The notes below the pieces were generated by a model, which saw nothing but the letters and a program-made list of their open reading frames with translations, had not been told where the DNA came from and did not search any database. The translations under genes and the position numbers were made by a program. Positions 1-8,163 of a stretch of DNA of 64,000 bases are shown here, piece by piece. Position 1 is the stretch's first letter, and each line of letters opens with the position of its first letter. Origin of the DNA: Nannocystis pusilla (GTDB lineage Bacteria > Myxococcota_A > Polyangia > Nannocystales > Nannocystaceae); the NCBI RefSeq assembly GCF_020073745.1, contig NZ_JAIRAU010000037.1:1-64000 (forward strand), read 5' to 3'.

Positions 1-2
1 CT

Positions 3-752
3 TTCGCGCGATGGGGCGAGTCGAACGGCATGCGCGTGCTGCCGCCCGGCCCCGACGACGGTCTCATCGACGGGCTCGCCGCGCTCGCCGGACCGGGCTT
101 CGATCCGCAGGCGGTGGATCCGAGGATCCACGACTTCTACGCCCACACCGCGGCGTACGACCTGCGGATCGAGAGTCGCTGGTCGGGTCCGTTCCGCGCG
201 GTCGGTTGGTCGATCGCGCGGATGTTCGCGCGCCGGCTCGCGCAACTCAACATGCCGCTGTCGAAGCGCGAGCTCCGCGGCGGATTCGAGAGCCGGATCG
301 TGCGACTCGTCGACGATACGGGGCAGGTGCGCCACACCGCGTGGGTCCGAACGGCGGTGGAGACCGGCCGCCCCGCGTTCGTCGGCGAGTACGGTACCAC
401 GATCATCCCCGGCCATGCGGGGCCATGCATCAAGGTGGTCTTTCCGCTGCCCAACGGCAACGCGATCGTCGTGCTGCGGCCACGGGCCGATCCGAACGGG
501 GGGCTGTCGCTCGTCAGCGACGGCCGTCGCTTCGGCGATCCTGGCTTCTACTTCACGGTGCTCGCCAAACCCGGCGAAGCGTGGGTCCGCCGGGTGCGAA
601 CGATGAAAGAACAGCTGAGCCTGCAGGTCGAAGGCGACGCGATCGCAGCCTTCCACCGATTCATGGTGTTCGGCCTGCCCTTCCTCGAGCTGCGCTACGA
701 GATCGCTCGCAAGTCCGAGGGCCACGGAGACCGCGTCTCCGTCGCGGGGTAG
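3..752 (+). CDS. Conserved hypothetical protein, 5' end outside the window
   Basis: The frame is open to the window edge: codons before the Met at 30 read FARWGESNG without a stop, so the Met at 30 is probably internal and the gene starts upstream. The visible part of about 250 residues has no signal peptide and no clear membrane segment. Aromatic and charged residues are well distributed (for example RIESRWSGPFR, KVVFPLPNGNA, GDPGFYFTV), which argues for a real folded protein. I do not recognise the family. It ends in TAG just before a reverse-strand lipoprotein gene, so the two are convergent. Confidence 0.7.
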   Translation, partial: FARWGESNGMRVLPPGPDDGLIDGLAALAGPGFDPQAVDPRIHDFYAHTAAYDLRIESRWSGPFRAVGWSIARMFARRLAQLNMPLSKRELRGGFESRIVRLVDDTGQVRHTAWVRTAVETGRPAFVGEYGTTIIPGHAGPCIKVVFPLPNGNAIVVLRPRADPNGGLSLVSDGRRFGDPGFYFTVLAKPGEAWVRRVRTMKEQLSLQVEGDAIAAFHRFMVFGLPFLELRYEIARKSEGHGDRVSVAG

Positions 753-888
753 CGGCCGACGGCCGAGCTCGACGCTGTGGGTGGCGACGGTCGTCTGAAC
801 CTCCTACGCGTCGCTGGGACGTCGGCCGCCTGAGATACGCCCGCACGGACCGGCGTCGTCGGTTCTGCGGGCGAGGGGCGCGCAGGGT

Positions 889-1395
889 TTAGCCGGCCGG
901 CTTGGCGTACTTCTCGATGCAGACCCGCATGATGTCGGAGATCGACGACTTGAGGGTCTTGTCGGTGGCGGCGTCGAGGGCGGCGACCTGGCAGGCGGCG
1001 GCCTCGATGCTGCCGAGGCCGGTGCAGCCGTTGATCGTCATCGGCCGCTGGGTGCCCTGGGCGGCCTTGAGCTTCTCGAGCTCGGGGCCCTCGAACATGC
1101 GCTCGAAGAACTTGAGCTGCGCGTCGGCGACGGCGTCGCAGGCCTTCTTGATGTCCTTCGGCAGCTTGGGCGGGAGCACGGCGAGGGCGTCGACGGCGGC
1201 GATCCGCGCGTCCTCGGCGTCCTTCTCGGCCTTGGCCTTGGCCTCGCGCTCGGCCCGACGCTTGGCGATCGCGTCGTCCTCGGCCTTCTTCGGCTCCTCG
1301 GCCTTGACCTCGGGCTCGGCCTTCTTGGCCTCGCCGCCGCAGGCGGTGGTGAGTGAGAGGGCGAGCAGGAACGGGACGGCGCGGCGGACGGGCAT
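889..1395 (-). CDS. Small predicted lipoprotein with a charged helical segment
   Basis: The 168-aa product starts MPVRRAVPFLLALSLTTAC. This is a short signal peptide with a lipobox (TTAC), so it is likely lipid-anchored in the envelope. Residues of about 22-65 are almost only Lys, Glu and Ala (KAEPEVKAEEPKKAED, RRAEREAKAKAEKDAED), predicting a long helix or coiled coil. A small C-terminal domain with three Cys (KKACD, NGCTG, AACQV, VCIEK region) follows. The frame is open for a further 250 codons upstream, but that part reads as the antisense of the serine hydrolase gene, so the ATG just before the signal peptide is chosen. Function is unknown. Confidence 0.75.
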   Translation of the reverse strand: MPVRRAVPFLLALSLTTACGGEAKKAEPEVKAEEPKKAEDDAIAKRRAEREAKAKAEKDAEDARIAAVDALAVLPPKLPKDIKKACDAVADAQLKFFERMFEGPELEKLKAAQGTQRPMTINGCTGLGSIEAAACQVAALDAATDKTLKSSISDIMRVCIEKYAKPAG

Positions 1396-1496
1396 CGTGG
1401 CGCGGAGGATCGCACGCCCGCGGCCTGGGGTGAAGAGGGCGCCGGCCGCGGCCGCGGGGGTGCGCGCGACGGCGCCCCATCGCCTCGGCCTCGCCG

Positions 1497-2648
1497 CTAC
1501 AGGCGGACGGCGAGGCGGTGGAACTGCTGGCGCACCGGCAGGATCGGCGGTCCGTTGCGCGTCGGGTGGACGCGGTTGCTCAGCAGGACGGCGATCAGCG
1601 GGCCGCGGCCGTCGGGCGGCGCGCGATCGATCCACAGGCTGGTGCCCGTGAAGCCGGTGTGCCCGGAGGCGCCGGGCGACAGCGCGTCGGCGGAGGTGCC
1701 GCTGCCGTCGGGGCTGGGGCCGTCCCAGCCGAGCTGTCTCGTGGAACCTGGCACATCGGACAGGGTCCAAAAGACATCCCGCAATGTCGGGTGCAGGCCC
1801 GGGAGGGTGCACTCGAGCCAGGCGCGGGCGAGCTCGAGCACCGCGGCGGCGTCGCCGAACAGGCCGGCGTGGCCGGCGACGCCGCCCATGACGAGGGCGT
1901 TGTCGTCGTGGACCTCGTAGTGGGCGCAGCGGACGGGGGCGCGGCAGGCGAACCAGCTGGGGACGCCCTGAGGATGCAGCGCGGGGTCGTAGACCTCGGT
2001 CGGGGCGACCTTGTACTGCTGCGCCGCCGAGGGGCCGCGGGCGCCGACGATCCGGTGGAAGCCGAGGCGCGGGACGTCGCCGCGGTGGAGGTCGAGCGGC
2101 CAGGCGATCTTGTCGTCGAACAGGCGGTCGAGCGGGTGACCCCACAGCCGCTCGAGCCAGGCGCCGAGGATGATAAAGCCGAGGTCGCTGTAGACGGCCT
2201 TGCTGCCGAGCGGGTACTCGGGCGCGGTGGCGGCGATCCGCTCGAGCACCCGCTCGGGCCGGCCGGGCTTGAGGTCGCGGAAGTACTCGCGGTGCGCGGG
2301 CAGACCTGAACTATGGGACAGGAGGTGGGCCAGGGTGGCGCCCGGGCAGGCGCGATCCCACTCGGCCGGGACCGGGCTCGTGAGTTCGACCCGGCCCTCG
2401 GCGACGGCGAGGGCGGCCAGGCTGGTGGTCGCGAGGACCTTGGTCAGCGAGGCGAGGTCGTAGACGGTGTCGCGAGAGACGGCGCGCAGGTAGCCGGGCG
2501 CGCCCTCCCGGCTGGCGAGGTCGCCGTGGGCCTCGTGGTAGACCTCGGCGCCGTCGCGCCAGACGAGGGCGACGCAGCCGGGATAGACTCCGGCGCGGAC
2601 GCCGTCCTCGAGGAGGTCGAACAGGTCTCGATGCGGATCTTCGCGCAC
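1497..2648 (-). CDS. Serine hydrolase, class C beta-lactamase / esterase-like
   Basis: The 383-aa protein has the three active-site signatures of the penicillin-binding protein-like serine hydrolases: SxxK at S67-L-T-K70 (context LASLTKVLAT), the Tyr motif at Y153-S-D155 (AVYSDLGF), and an HTG triad at 330-332 (SGHTGFTG), equivalent to KTG. This is the family of class C beta-lactamases, EstB-type esterases and DD-peptidases. No signal peptide is visible, so it is probably cytoplasmic, and substrate cannot be told. It is divergent from pyrF with 47 bp between the starts, so both promoters must lie there. Two degenerate units of the 14-bp TGTCC-N4-GGACA repeat fall inside the gene (around 1749-1776 and 2293-2320). 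Confidence 0.85.
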   Translation of the reverse strand: MREDPHRDLFDLLEDGVRAGVYPGCVALVWRDGAEVYHEAHGDLASREGAPGYLRAVSRDTVYDLASLTKVLATTSLAALAVAEGRVELTSPVPAEWDRACPGATLAHLLSHSSGLPAHREYFRDLKPGRPERVLERIAATAPEYPLGSKAVYSDLGFIILGAWLERLWGHPLDRLFDDKIAWPLDLHRGDVPRLGFHRIVGARGPSAAQQYKVAPTEVYDPALHPQGVPSWFACRAPVRCAHYEVHDDNALVMGGVAGHAGLFGDAAAVLELARAWLECTLPGLHPTLRDVFWTLSDVPGSTRQLGWDGPSPDGSGTSADALSPGASGHTGFTGTSLWIDRAPPDGRGPLIAVLLSNRVHPTRNGPPILPVRQQFHRLAVRL

Positions 2649-2695
2649 GCCGCCGAGCTTGCAACACCCGCGGCGCGCTTGCTAGACAGCCGCCC

Positions 2696-3427
2696 ATGCC
2701 GCTGCCCGTCGCCTCCGAGTCCGAAATGCGCCGCCGCCTGATCGTCGCGCTCGACGTGCCCGACGCCCACGCGGCGGTGGCGGCGGCGCAGCTGCTGCAA
2801 GGCCACGTCGGCATGCTGAAGGTCGGGCTCGAGCTGTTCGTGGCCGAGGGCCCCGAGGTGGTGCGGCGCCTCCGCGGCGAGGTCCCCGAGCTCGAGATCT
2901 TCCTCGACCTCAAGCTCCACGACATCCCCAACACGATGTGCGGCGCGATCCGCTCGGCCCGCTCGCTCGGCTGCCGGTTCATCACGGTCCACGCCGGCTC
3001 GGGCCTGGCCCACCTCAAGGCGTGCGTGGCCGAGGCCGGCCCGGAGCTCGGGGTGCTCGCGGTGACGGTGCTGACCAGCCAGGACGCGGCCGCCTGCGCC
3101 GAGGCCGGACACACCCGCACGCCCTCGGAGCTGGTGCCGATGCGCGCGGCGATCGCCCGCGCTGCCGGTTGCGCGGGGGTGGTCTGCAGCGGCCAGGAGC
3201 TGGCCGGCGTGCGCGCGGCGGCGCCGGGGCTGGCCTGCGTGGTGCCCGGCATCCGCCCCGCGGGGGCCGACGTCGGCGACCAGAAGCGGGTGATGACGCC
3301 CGGGCAGGCGATCGCCGACGGGGCGGCGTATCTGGTGGTGGGCCGGCCGATCCTCGGCGCGCCCGACCCGGCCGCCGCGGCCGACGCGATCGTCGCGGAC
3401 ATGCTGGCCGGCGCCGAGGCGAACTGA
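2696..3427 (+). CDS. pyrF: Orotidine 5'-phosphate decarboxylase
   Basis: This enzyme decarboxylates OMP to UMP, the last step of de novo pyrimidine synthesis, in the cytoplasm. The hallmark DLKLHDIPNT is at residues 71-80, with the D71-x-K73-x-x-D76 catalytic array; K42 (MLKVGLE) and a C-terminal phosphate-binding VVGRPI complete the TIM-barrel signature. Length (243 aa) is usual. The ATG at 2696 is used, but a second Met at 2726 (MRRRLIVALD) starts exactly where the first barrel strand does and is an alternative. The gene stands alone, divergent from the serine hydrolase, and is followed at once by a hairpin that may end its transcript. Confidence 0.95.
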   Translation: MPLPVASESEMRRRLIVALDVPDAHAAVAAAQLLQGHVGMLKVGLELFVAEGPEVVRRLRGEVPELEIFLDLKLHDIPNTMCGAIRSARSLGCRFITVHAGSGLAHLKACVAEAGPELGVLAVTVLTSQDAAACAEAGHTRTPSELVPMRAAIARAAGCAGVVCSGQELAGVRAAAPGLACVVPGIRPAGADVGDQKRVMTPGQAIADGAAYLVVGRPILGAPDPAAAADAIVADMLAGAEAN

Positions 3428-3429
3428 GG

Positions 3430-3445
3430 CTGTCCCTCGGGACAG
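3430..3445. terminator. Hairpin after pyrF containing a perfect TGTCC-N4-GGACA unit
   Basis: CTGTCCC-TC-GGGACAG forms a perfect 7-bp stem starting two bases after the pyrF stop codon. There is no T-run, so intrinsic termination is uncertain. The same bases are a perfect copy (3431-3444) of the 14-bp dyad repeat seen elsewhere in the window, and a further GGGACAGG lies at 3453-3460, in 14-bp register. Confidence 0.45.
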
Positions 3446-3615
3446 GCCTCGCGGGACAGGAACGGCCCTTCACCGCCTTCCCGCGCGACGTGGCAGCGGT
3501 CCAGGCGGTGTCGGTCCAGCGCGATCGGGCCCTGACCCCGGCAGCGCTGCCTCGAGGCATGGAGGCGCGTCCGGGTGACGAGCAACACCGAGTCGACAGC
3601 CCTGCGTCGGAGTGG

Positions 3616-3927
3616 TTACCGAGTGATGATCTCCGTGCACCCGAGCGAGTCCTTCAACTCGTAGCACGAGATGTACCCCTCGGCATTCGGAGTGTCGGTC
3701 ACCCTTCGCTCGCAGATCTCTGGAGTGAGCGCCGAAACCCGGACGTACGCCAGGAGCCTCCCGTCGCCGGCCGAGCAAGGGTACCAGGGGCCCGCTTCCG
3801 TATCGCCCTCCCCAGCGATCGCGGGGGCAGCGGCGTCGATGTTTTCGACAGGGGGTTCAGGGGCGACGAAAACCGCGGCGCCGAACAGCGCAGCGGCGAA
3901 GCAACCGAAATGCAACATTGGATTCAT
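3616..3927 (-). CDS. Small secreted Cys-containing protein, paralogue 1
   Basis: The 103-aa product has an N-terminal hydrophobic signal (MLHFGCFAAALFGAAVFVA) and a mature part with a conserved core: WYPCSAGDG, LLAYVRVS, PEICERRVT, EGYISCYELKDSLGC. It is clearly paralogous to the next reverse-strand gene at 4070. A GGAG sequence directly abuts the first ATG and is 9 nt from a second ATG three codons later, so the true start may be the second Met (3918); the longer form is given here. Both paralogues share this arrangement. The four conserved Cys suggest disulfides in an exported protein. Function is unknown. Confidence 0.65.
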   Translation of the reverse strand: MNPMLHFGCFAAALFGAAVFVAPEPPVENIDAAAPAIAGEGDTEAGPWYPCSAGDGRLLAYVRVSALTPEICERRVTDTPNAEGYISCYELKDSLGCTEIITR

Positions 3928-4069
3928 CTCCGTGTTGGGGGTAGTGGCGCCTCGCGGAGGCGGCCGAATTCCAGCATGACCTGCACGTCGCGGGCCGGCT
4001 TCGGCGCGGTGGTCGAGTCCACCGGTCCGCGCGACGCGGCGAAGCCGACCGTCGAAGGTCGAGAACCGG

Positions 4070-4387
4070 CTAGTAGGGGATGATCTTCCTGCAACCCAGC
4101 GAGTCCCTCAAGTCGTAGCAGGAGACATGCCCCTCCGTATCCGGCTCATTGGTCACCATCCGTTCGCAGATGTCGGGGCTGAAGTCCGAGACCCGCAAGT
4201 ACGCCAGGAGTTCTCCGTCGCCGGCCGAGCAGGGATACCAGGGATTCGACCGCGTCTCGAGCGTGTCGGCGTCGGCCTCGACGACTGCGGCCTCGACGGC
4301 TTCGTCCGGGCCCTCCGGGGCGGTGAAAGCGACCATGGCGCCGAACAGTACGGTCTGGAAGCAGCTGAAGAGCAACATTCGATTCAT
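4070..4387 (-). CDS. Small secreted Cys-containing protein, paralogue 2
   Basis: The 105-aa protein is a tandem paralogue of the gene at 3616. Shared blocks are WYPCSAGDG, LLAYLRVS, PDICERMVT, EGHVSCYDLRDSLGC and a terminal II. The N-terminus MNRMLLFSCFQTVLFGAMVAF is a plausible signal peptide. As in its twin, GGAG touches the first ATG (4387) and sits 9 nt before a second ATG (4378); the first is kept because it gives the signal peptide an Arg. The two genes are separated by 142 bp and probably arose by a local duplication that included the ribosome-binding region. Function is unknown. Confidence 0.65.
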   Translation of the reverse strand: MNRMLLFSCFQTVLFGAMVAFTAPEGPDEAVEAAVVEADADTLETRSNPWYPCSAGDGELLAYLRVSDFSPDICERMVTNEPDTEGHVSCYDLRDSLGCRKIIPY

Positions 4388-4763
4388 CTCCGAGTTTTGA
4401 GTGGGGGTGCCGTCGCAGCATTGCCGACGGTGCGCAAACAATGAACAGGGTCGTCCCGACGGCTAGCGGACGACCGAAAAATTTATGGGGGATTCACCTA
4501 ATGCCAGAGCAGGCTCGGCAGAAACGAGGGGGCGCCGGATCCGGCGTGCCGGCCGGGCTGAAGATAGTCATGGGTCCACAGCCGACCGAGCCGTGCACGT
4601 CCGCCTCGTCGAGCCGGCGGGGTCGGGCGACATCCGTTCGCCGGCGGAAGCGACCGGTCGGACATGAGCCGGTGCGGCGGTGCATGTACTTCGGCGGTTC
4701 GCTGAATGTCGTCACTCTCGGGCTCGCATCACGTCGCCGCGCGGCGGGCCTGAATGGTGGCAG
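4388..4763. other. 376-bp gap, no convincing gene
   Basis: This stretch separates the small secreted protein genes from the next lipoprotein gene. Both strands carry only short frames with Arg/Pro-rich, non-protein-like translations. It includes a slightly AT-richer patch (4475-4500, AAAAATTTATGGGG) that could hold the promoter of the reverse-strand gene ending at 4070; no clear -35/-10 pair is assigned. Confidence 0.4.
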
Positions 4764-5831
4764 TTATTCGTAGATGTCGATCTGGTTGTCTGCGTCGGTG
4801 AAGGCCAGGACCGGACCGGTGCTCAGTCGGAGCAGGTGCCGCGCGGCGCCGGCGAAGCGCGCGCTCTGCGGGGCGAAGCGCTCGGTCTCCGGGGAGAAGA
4901 CGAGGATCGCGCCGTCCTCGCCGGTGACGAGCGCGGTGCCGTCGGCGAGGCCGACGACTGTGTCGTCGAACATGGTGTCGAGCTCCTCGTCGGGCGCGGT
5001 CAGCGGGCGCAGGGTCCCGGCCTCGAGATCGAGGAGCTGAGCGAGCAGCGCCCGGTCGTCGTCGTGACCGAGCAGCAGGGCGGTCTTGGCGTCGAGCTGG
5101 GCCGCGCGCTCGGGCGCGAACGACAGATCGAGGCTGGTGAGCTCCTTCTCGGCCGGGTCGTAGTAATGCACGGCCGGGGCGTCATCGATGAAGTCGCCGC
5201 CGTCGAGCATGGTGTGCGGGAACACCAGGCGACCGTCGCACAGCGGGAACGGCTCGCGCGGCGGAGTGCCGAAGGCGTGCTCGGTCGGCTGGGTGGCGAG
5301 CCGCGTCACCTTGTCCGTGGCGAGGTCGAGGCTGAACACGGCGCCGCCGCCGGAGCCGCCGCCGAAATACTCGCCGAACAGCAACACCTCGGCGCCGGAG
5401 GCCTGCCACAACAGCGTGACCCGCATGTCCTCGAAGTCGCAGGTCCGCGGGGTCACGGTCGCGGGCTCGTCGAGGTCGATGAGGAAATAGCGGCAGGCGA
5501 AGTCCTCGAAGAACATGATGCGACCGTCGTCCAGACGGATCACCTCGCCCAGATCGCTCTGCCAGGCGGCGGCCGACTCCACCGCGCCTCCGGCCGGATC
5601 GATCGTGAAGGCCTCGAAGCGGTACGGGCTCTGGTCCAGGTCGGCGGTGATCGCGAGGGCGCGCCCGCCGGGCAGCGCGAGCACCCGGTACGCCACGCCG
5701 GGGAGTTGGCCGACCGACCGCACCTCGCCGCGGTAGCTGTAGGATGCTGGCGCGTAACACGGGGAGGTGGCCTCGGGCGCGCAGGCGAGGACGGCAGCGA
5801 GGGCGAGCACGGAGGAGAGCGGCCGCATCAT
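4764..5831 (-). CDS. Predicted lipoprotein, possible beta-propeller
   Basis: The 355-aa protein begins MMRPLSSVLALAAVLACAPEA, a signal peptide with lipobox VLAC, so it is probably lipid-anchored. The mature part is rich in repeated strand-like segments such as GGRALAITADL, DDGRIMFFEDF, DGRLVFPHTML, DGTALVTGEDGAILVF and GPVLAFTDADN, spaced 40-60 residues apart, which is the look of a WD40/Kelch-like propeller; I cannot assign a family. The frame is open further upstream (Met at 5861 and 5999), but those extensions are Arg-rich and would bury the signal peptide. Degenerate copies of the 14-bp repeat occur upstream at about 5925. Confidence 0.7.
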   Translation of the reverse strand: MMRPLSSVLALAAVLACAPEATSPCYAPASYSYRGEVRSVGQLPGVAYRVLALPGGRALAITADLDQSPYRFEAFTIDPAGGAVESAAAWQSDLGEVIRLDDGRIMFFEDFACRYFLIDLDEPATVTPRTCDFEDMRVTLLWQASGAEVLLFGEYFGGGSGGGAVFSLDLATDKVTRLATQPTEHAFGTPPREPFPLCDGRLVFPHTMLDGGDFIDDAPAVHYYDPAEKELTSLDLSFAPERAAQLDAKTALLLGHDDDRALLAQLLDLEAGTLRPLTAPDEELDTMFDDTVVGLADGTALVTGEDGAILVFSPETERFAPQSARFAGAARHLLRLSTGPVLAFTDADNQIDIYE

Positions 5832-6011
5832 CCGGCGAGGATAACGCGCCCCGGACGGCATGAGCACGACCGCGATCCCGCGGCGACGTGCCCGTGCATG
5901 AGCAGGACCACGAGCGCGCGGCGACATGCCCGTCAGACAGGGGACCGCAGGCCCCATGGGCCTTACGGTCCATACTCGTCCGCCGCGGGCCGCCTTCATG
6001 GATCGGGGCGG

Positions 6012-7979
6012 CTACGGGTTGACCTCGGCGACGAACACGTCGTCGTCGCCCGCCTGGGTGAGGACGCCGGTGCCGAGGTCGATGCTGCCGCGCAGGTGCC
6101 CGGTGAGCAGCACGTGGTCGTCGGGGCCGAGCGCGAGGTCGAGGCCGCCCTGGGCCGCGGCGTCGCCGTACTGCACGCTCGCCGTGTGGACGCCGGTGGG
6201 GTCGAAGCGGGCGACGAAGACGTCGAGGCTGTCGCCGGCGCTCGCCAGCGGGCCGCCGCCGAGGTCGACGGTGCCGGAGAACTCGCCGGTGACGACCGCG
6301 CCGCCCTTCGAATCGAAGGCGATTGCCGCGCCCTGCGACACGCCGGTCGCCGCGGGCTCCGCCTTCACGGCGGACAGGACGGCGCCGTCGCTGCCGTGGC
6401 GCGTGACGAACAGCTGAAATTCCGAGGCGTCGTCGCCGGCGAAGGCGCGACCGGTGATCAGGACCTCGCCGGTGGCCGACGCCGCGATCGCGTGCGGCTG
6501 CTCTCGCGGCGCCGTGCGGGCGCTCCAGCGGTGCGACCCGTTCGAGGCGAGCTGGGCGACGAACGCGGGCGCGTCCTCCATCGGCGCCAGCGGGCCGCCG
6601 CCGAGGTCGATCGCGTCCTGCGAGAAGCCGACCAGCGAGGCGTTGCCGGACGGGTCGACGGTGGCGTCGAGGAGCGTGTCCGCGAGCGGACCGCCGAAGG
6701 TGGCGCGCCACTGCGGCACGCCCGCGCTGTCGAGCCGGACGAGGAACAGATCCTCGGCGCCGGCGCTGGCGATCGCGCCGTTGCCGAGGTCGATCGATCC
6801 GGTGAAGTCGCCGGCGAGCAGCATGGTCCCCGTCGGTCCGACGGCGACCGCGGCGACTCGCTCGTCGCCGGCGTCGCCGAAGCGGCGGAGCGCGGTGAGC
6901 GAGCCCGCGGCGTCGAAGCGGGCGATGAACGCGTCGGCGGTCGGCTGCTCGACGTCGCCCACGGTCTCGCTGCCTTCGACCCACTCGAGGGTCGTCCCGT
7001 CGATCTCCAGGTCACCGATGTACGAGGCGGCGAGGACGACGCTGCCGTCCGCGGGATCGACCGCGACCTTCACGTTCGACAGGCGAGCGGTCCTCGCAGC
7101 GATGCCCTCGATCTCGCGGCTCCACTGGTGGGCGCCGGTGTCGTCGAACCGGGCGAGGTAGATGCCCTCGGCGTCCGCGCTGCCCAGCGGGCCGCCGCCG
7201 AAGTCGACGGGGCCGCCGAAGATCCCGGCGATGACGGCGTGGCCGTCGGCGCCGGCGGCCACGACCTGGCCGCGGAAGCTCCGGTGCGCCGCGCCGAAGG
7301 CCGCGCTCCACAGATCGGCGACGGGCTCGCCGGTGGTGGTGTCGGTGGTGTCGGTAGTGCCTTCGGTCGGGGTCTCGCTGGTCGAGGTCGAGAGATCGAC
7401 CGGTTCGGTGGTGCCCGTGGTGCCCGGAAATTCGTCTCCGCAGGTGGTGTAGGCGCAGGTCGACTTGTTGTGGACCACGAAGCCCTCGGCGACGAACGTG
7501 GGGTGCTCGCCGTCGACGGTCAGGTCGAAGACGTCGTGCAGGCCGGCGTGGAGGTGCCGCCCGTCGACGCGGGCCTCGCGGGCCCGCGCGTCCGGGCCCG
7601 GAGCGTCGACGATCCACACGGCCGCGACCTGGCCGAGCGCGGCCCGACCGGCCTCGACGAAGCCGTCCAGCCGCGGCGCGTAGATCGGGTGATCGGAGGT
7701 GAGGCGCAGCTCGTGCGCGCCGCTGACCAGCTTCACGCACTCGCGCCGGGCGGTCCGCACGGCCGTGAGGGTGGTGGGGATCAACGCGCCGGTGGCAGTG
7801 TCGACGGCGAACAGCGCGTCGCCGGGCCGGAGCTGCTCGACGGGGACCCAACCGCGCGGTGTGGCGATTCGCGTGCCGGCGGCGACGCAGTGGCTCTCGT
7901 CGTTGCAGCCGAGGGACCACAGCGCGAGCGGTGTGGCGGCCAGATAAGCGAGATGACGAGCGATAGGGCGTAAGGACAT
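6012..7979 (-). CDS. Lipoprotein with embedded Hint autoprocessing domain and beta-propeller repeats
   Basis: The 655-aa protein has four parts. (1) A signal peptide ending SLGC (Cys25), a somewhat atypical lipobox. (2) A Hint (hedgehog/intein) domain at about 31-171: it starts at Cys31 (CVAAGTRIATPRG), has VPVEQLRPGD, the block-B-like TSDHP (T94-x-x-H97), and ends with VVH170-N171. (3) A Thr/Ser linker (TTGTTEPVDLSTSTSETPTEG) at about 186-218. (4) Around 430 residues of repeats of the SBBP/propeller kind (GGPVDFGGGPL, GSIDLGNGAI, DAIDLGGGPL, GTVDLGGGPL, GSIDLGTGVL). After Asn171 comes Lys, not Cys/Ser/Thr, so cleavage rather than splicing is expected if the domain is active. Hint cleavage would detach the propeller from its lipid anchor. 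Start chosen at ATG 7979 because it directly precedes the signal peptide. Confidence 0.8.
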   Translation of the reverse strand: MSLRPIARHLAYLAATPLALWSLGCNDESHCVAAGTRIATPRGWVPVEQLRPGDALFAVDTATGALIPTTLTAVRTARRECVKLVSGAHELRLTSDHPIYAPRLDGFVEAGRAALGQVAAVWIVDAPGPDARAREARVDGRHLHAGLHDVFDLTVDGEHPTFVAEGFVVHNKSTCAYTTCGDEFPGTTGTTEPVDLSTSTSETPTEGTTDTTDTTTGEPVADLWSAAFGAAHRSFRGQVVAAGADGHAVIAGIFGGPVDFGGGPLGSADAEGIYLARFDDTGAHQWSREIEGIAARTARLSNVKVAVDPADGSVVLAASYIGDLEIDGTTLEWVEGSETVGDVEQPTADAFIARFDAAGSLTALRRFGDAGDERVAAVAVGPTGTMLLAGDFTGSIDLGNGAIASAGAEDLFLVRLDSAGVPQWRATFGGPLADTLLDATVDPSGNASLVGFSQDAIDLGGGPLAPMEDAPAFVAQLASNGSHRWSARTAPREQPHAIAASATGEVLITGRAFAGDDASEFQLFVTRHGSDGAVLSAVKAEPAATGVSQGAAIAFDSKGGAVVTGEFSGTVDLGGGPLASAGDSLDVFVARFDPTGVHTASVQYGDAAAQGGLDLALGPDDHVLLTGHLRGSIDLGTGVLTQAGDDDVFVAEVNP

Positions 7980-8163
7980 GCGCGTCAGCGTAGCAGCGCG
8001 CCGAGGCCGGGAAAGTGACGCGGCCGTGCGGACCCGCGGGCGCACGAGGGCCAGCGCGCTGAAACACCGACCGCCGTCGCAGTGTCAGAAGCGACGGTCA
8101 CTGCGACAATCGTGTCAGGGTGATCGGGCGATGCTGACGCTGAAGTCGTGGCGAGTCCGGCGA

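Noticed and set aside
4680..7973. 1097-codon open frame on the forward strand
   Set aside because: It is the antisense shadow of the two reverse-strand lipoprotein genes; its translation is rich in Arg/Gly/Glu without domains, as expected in high-GC DNA.
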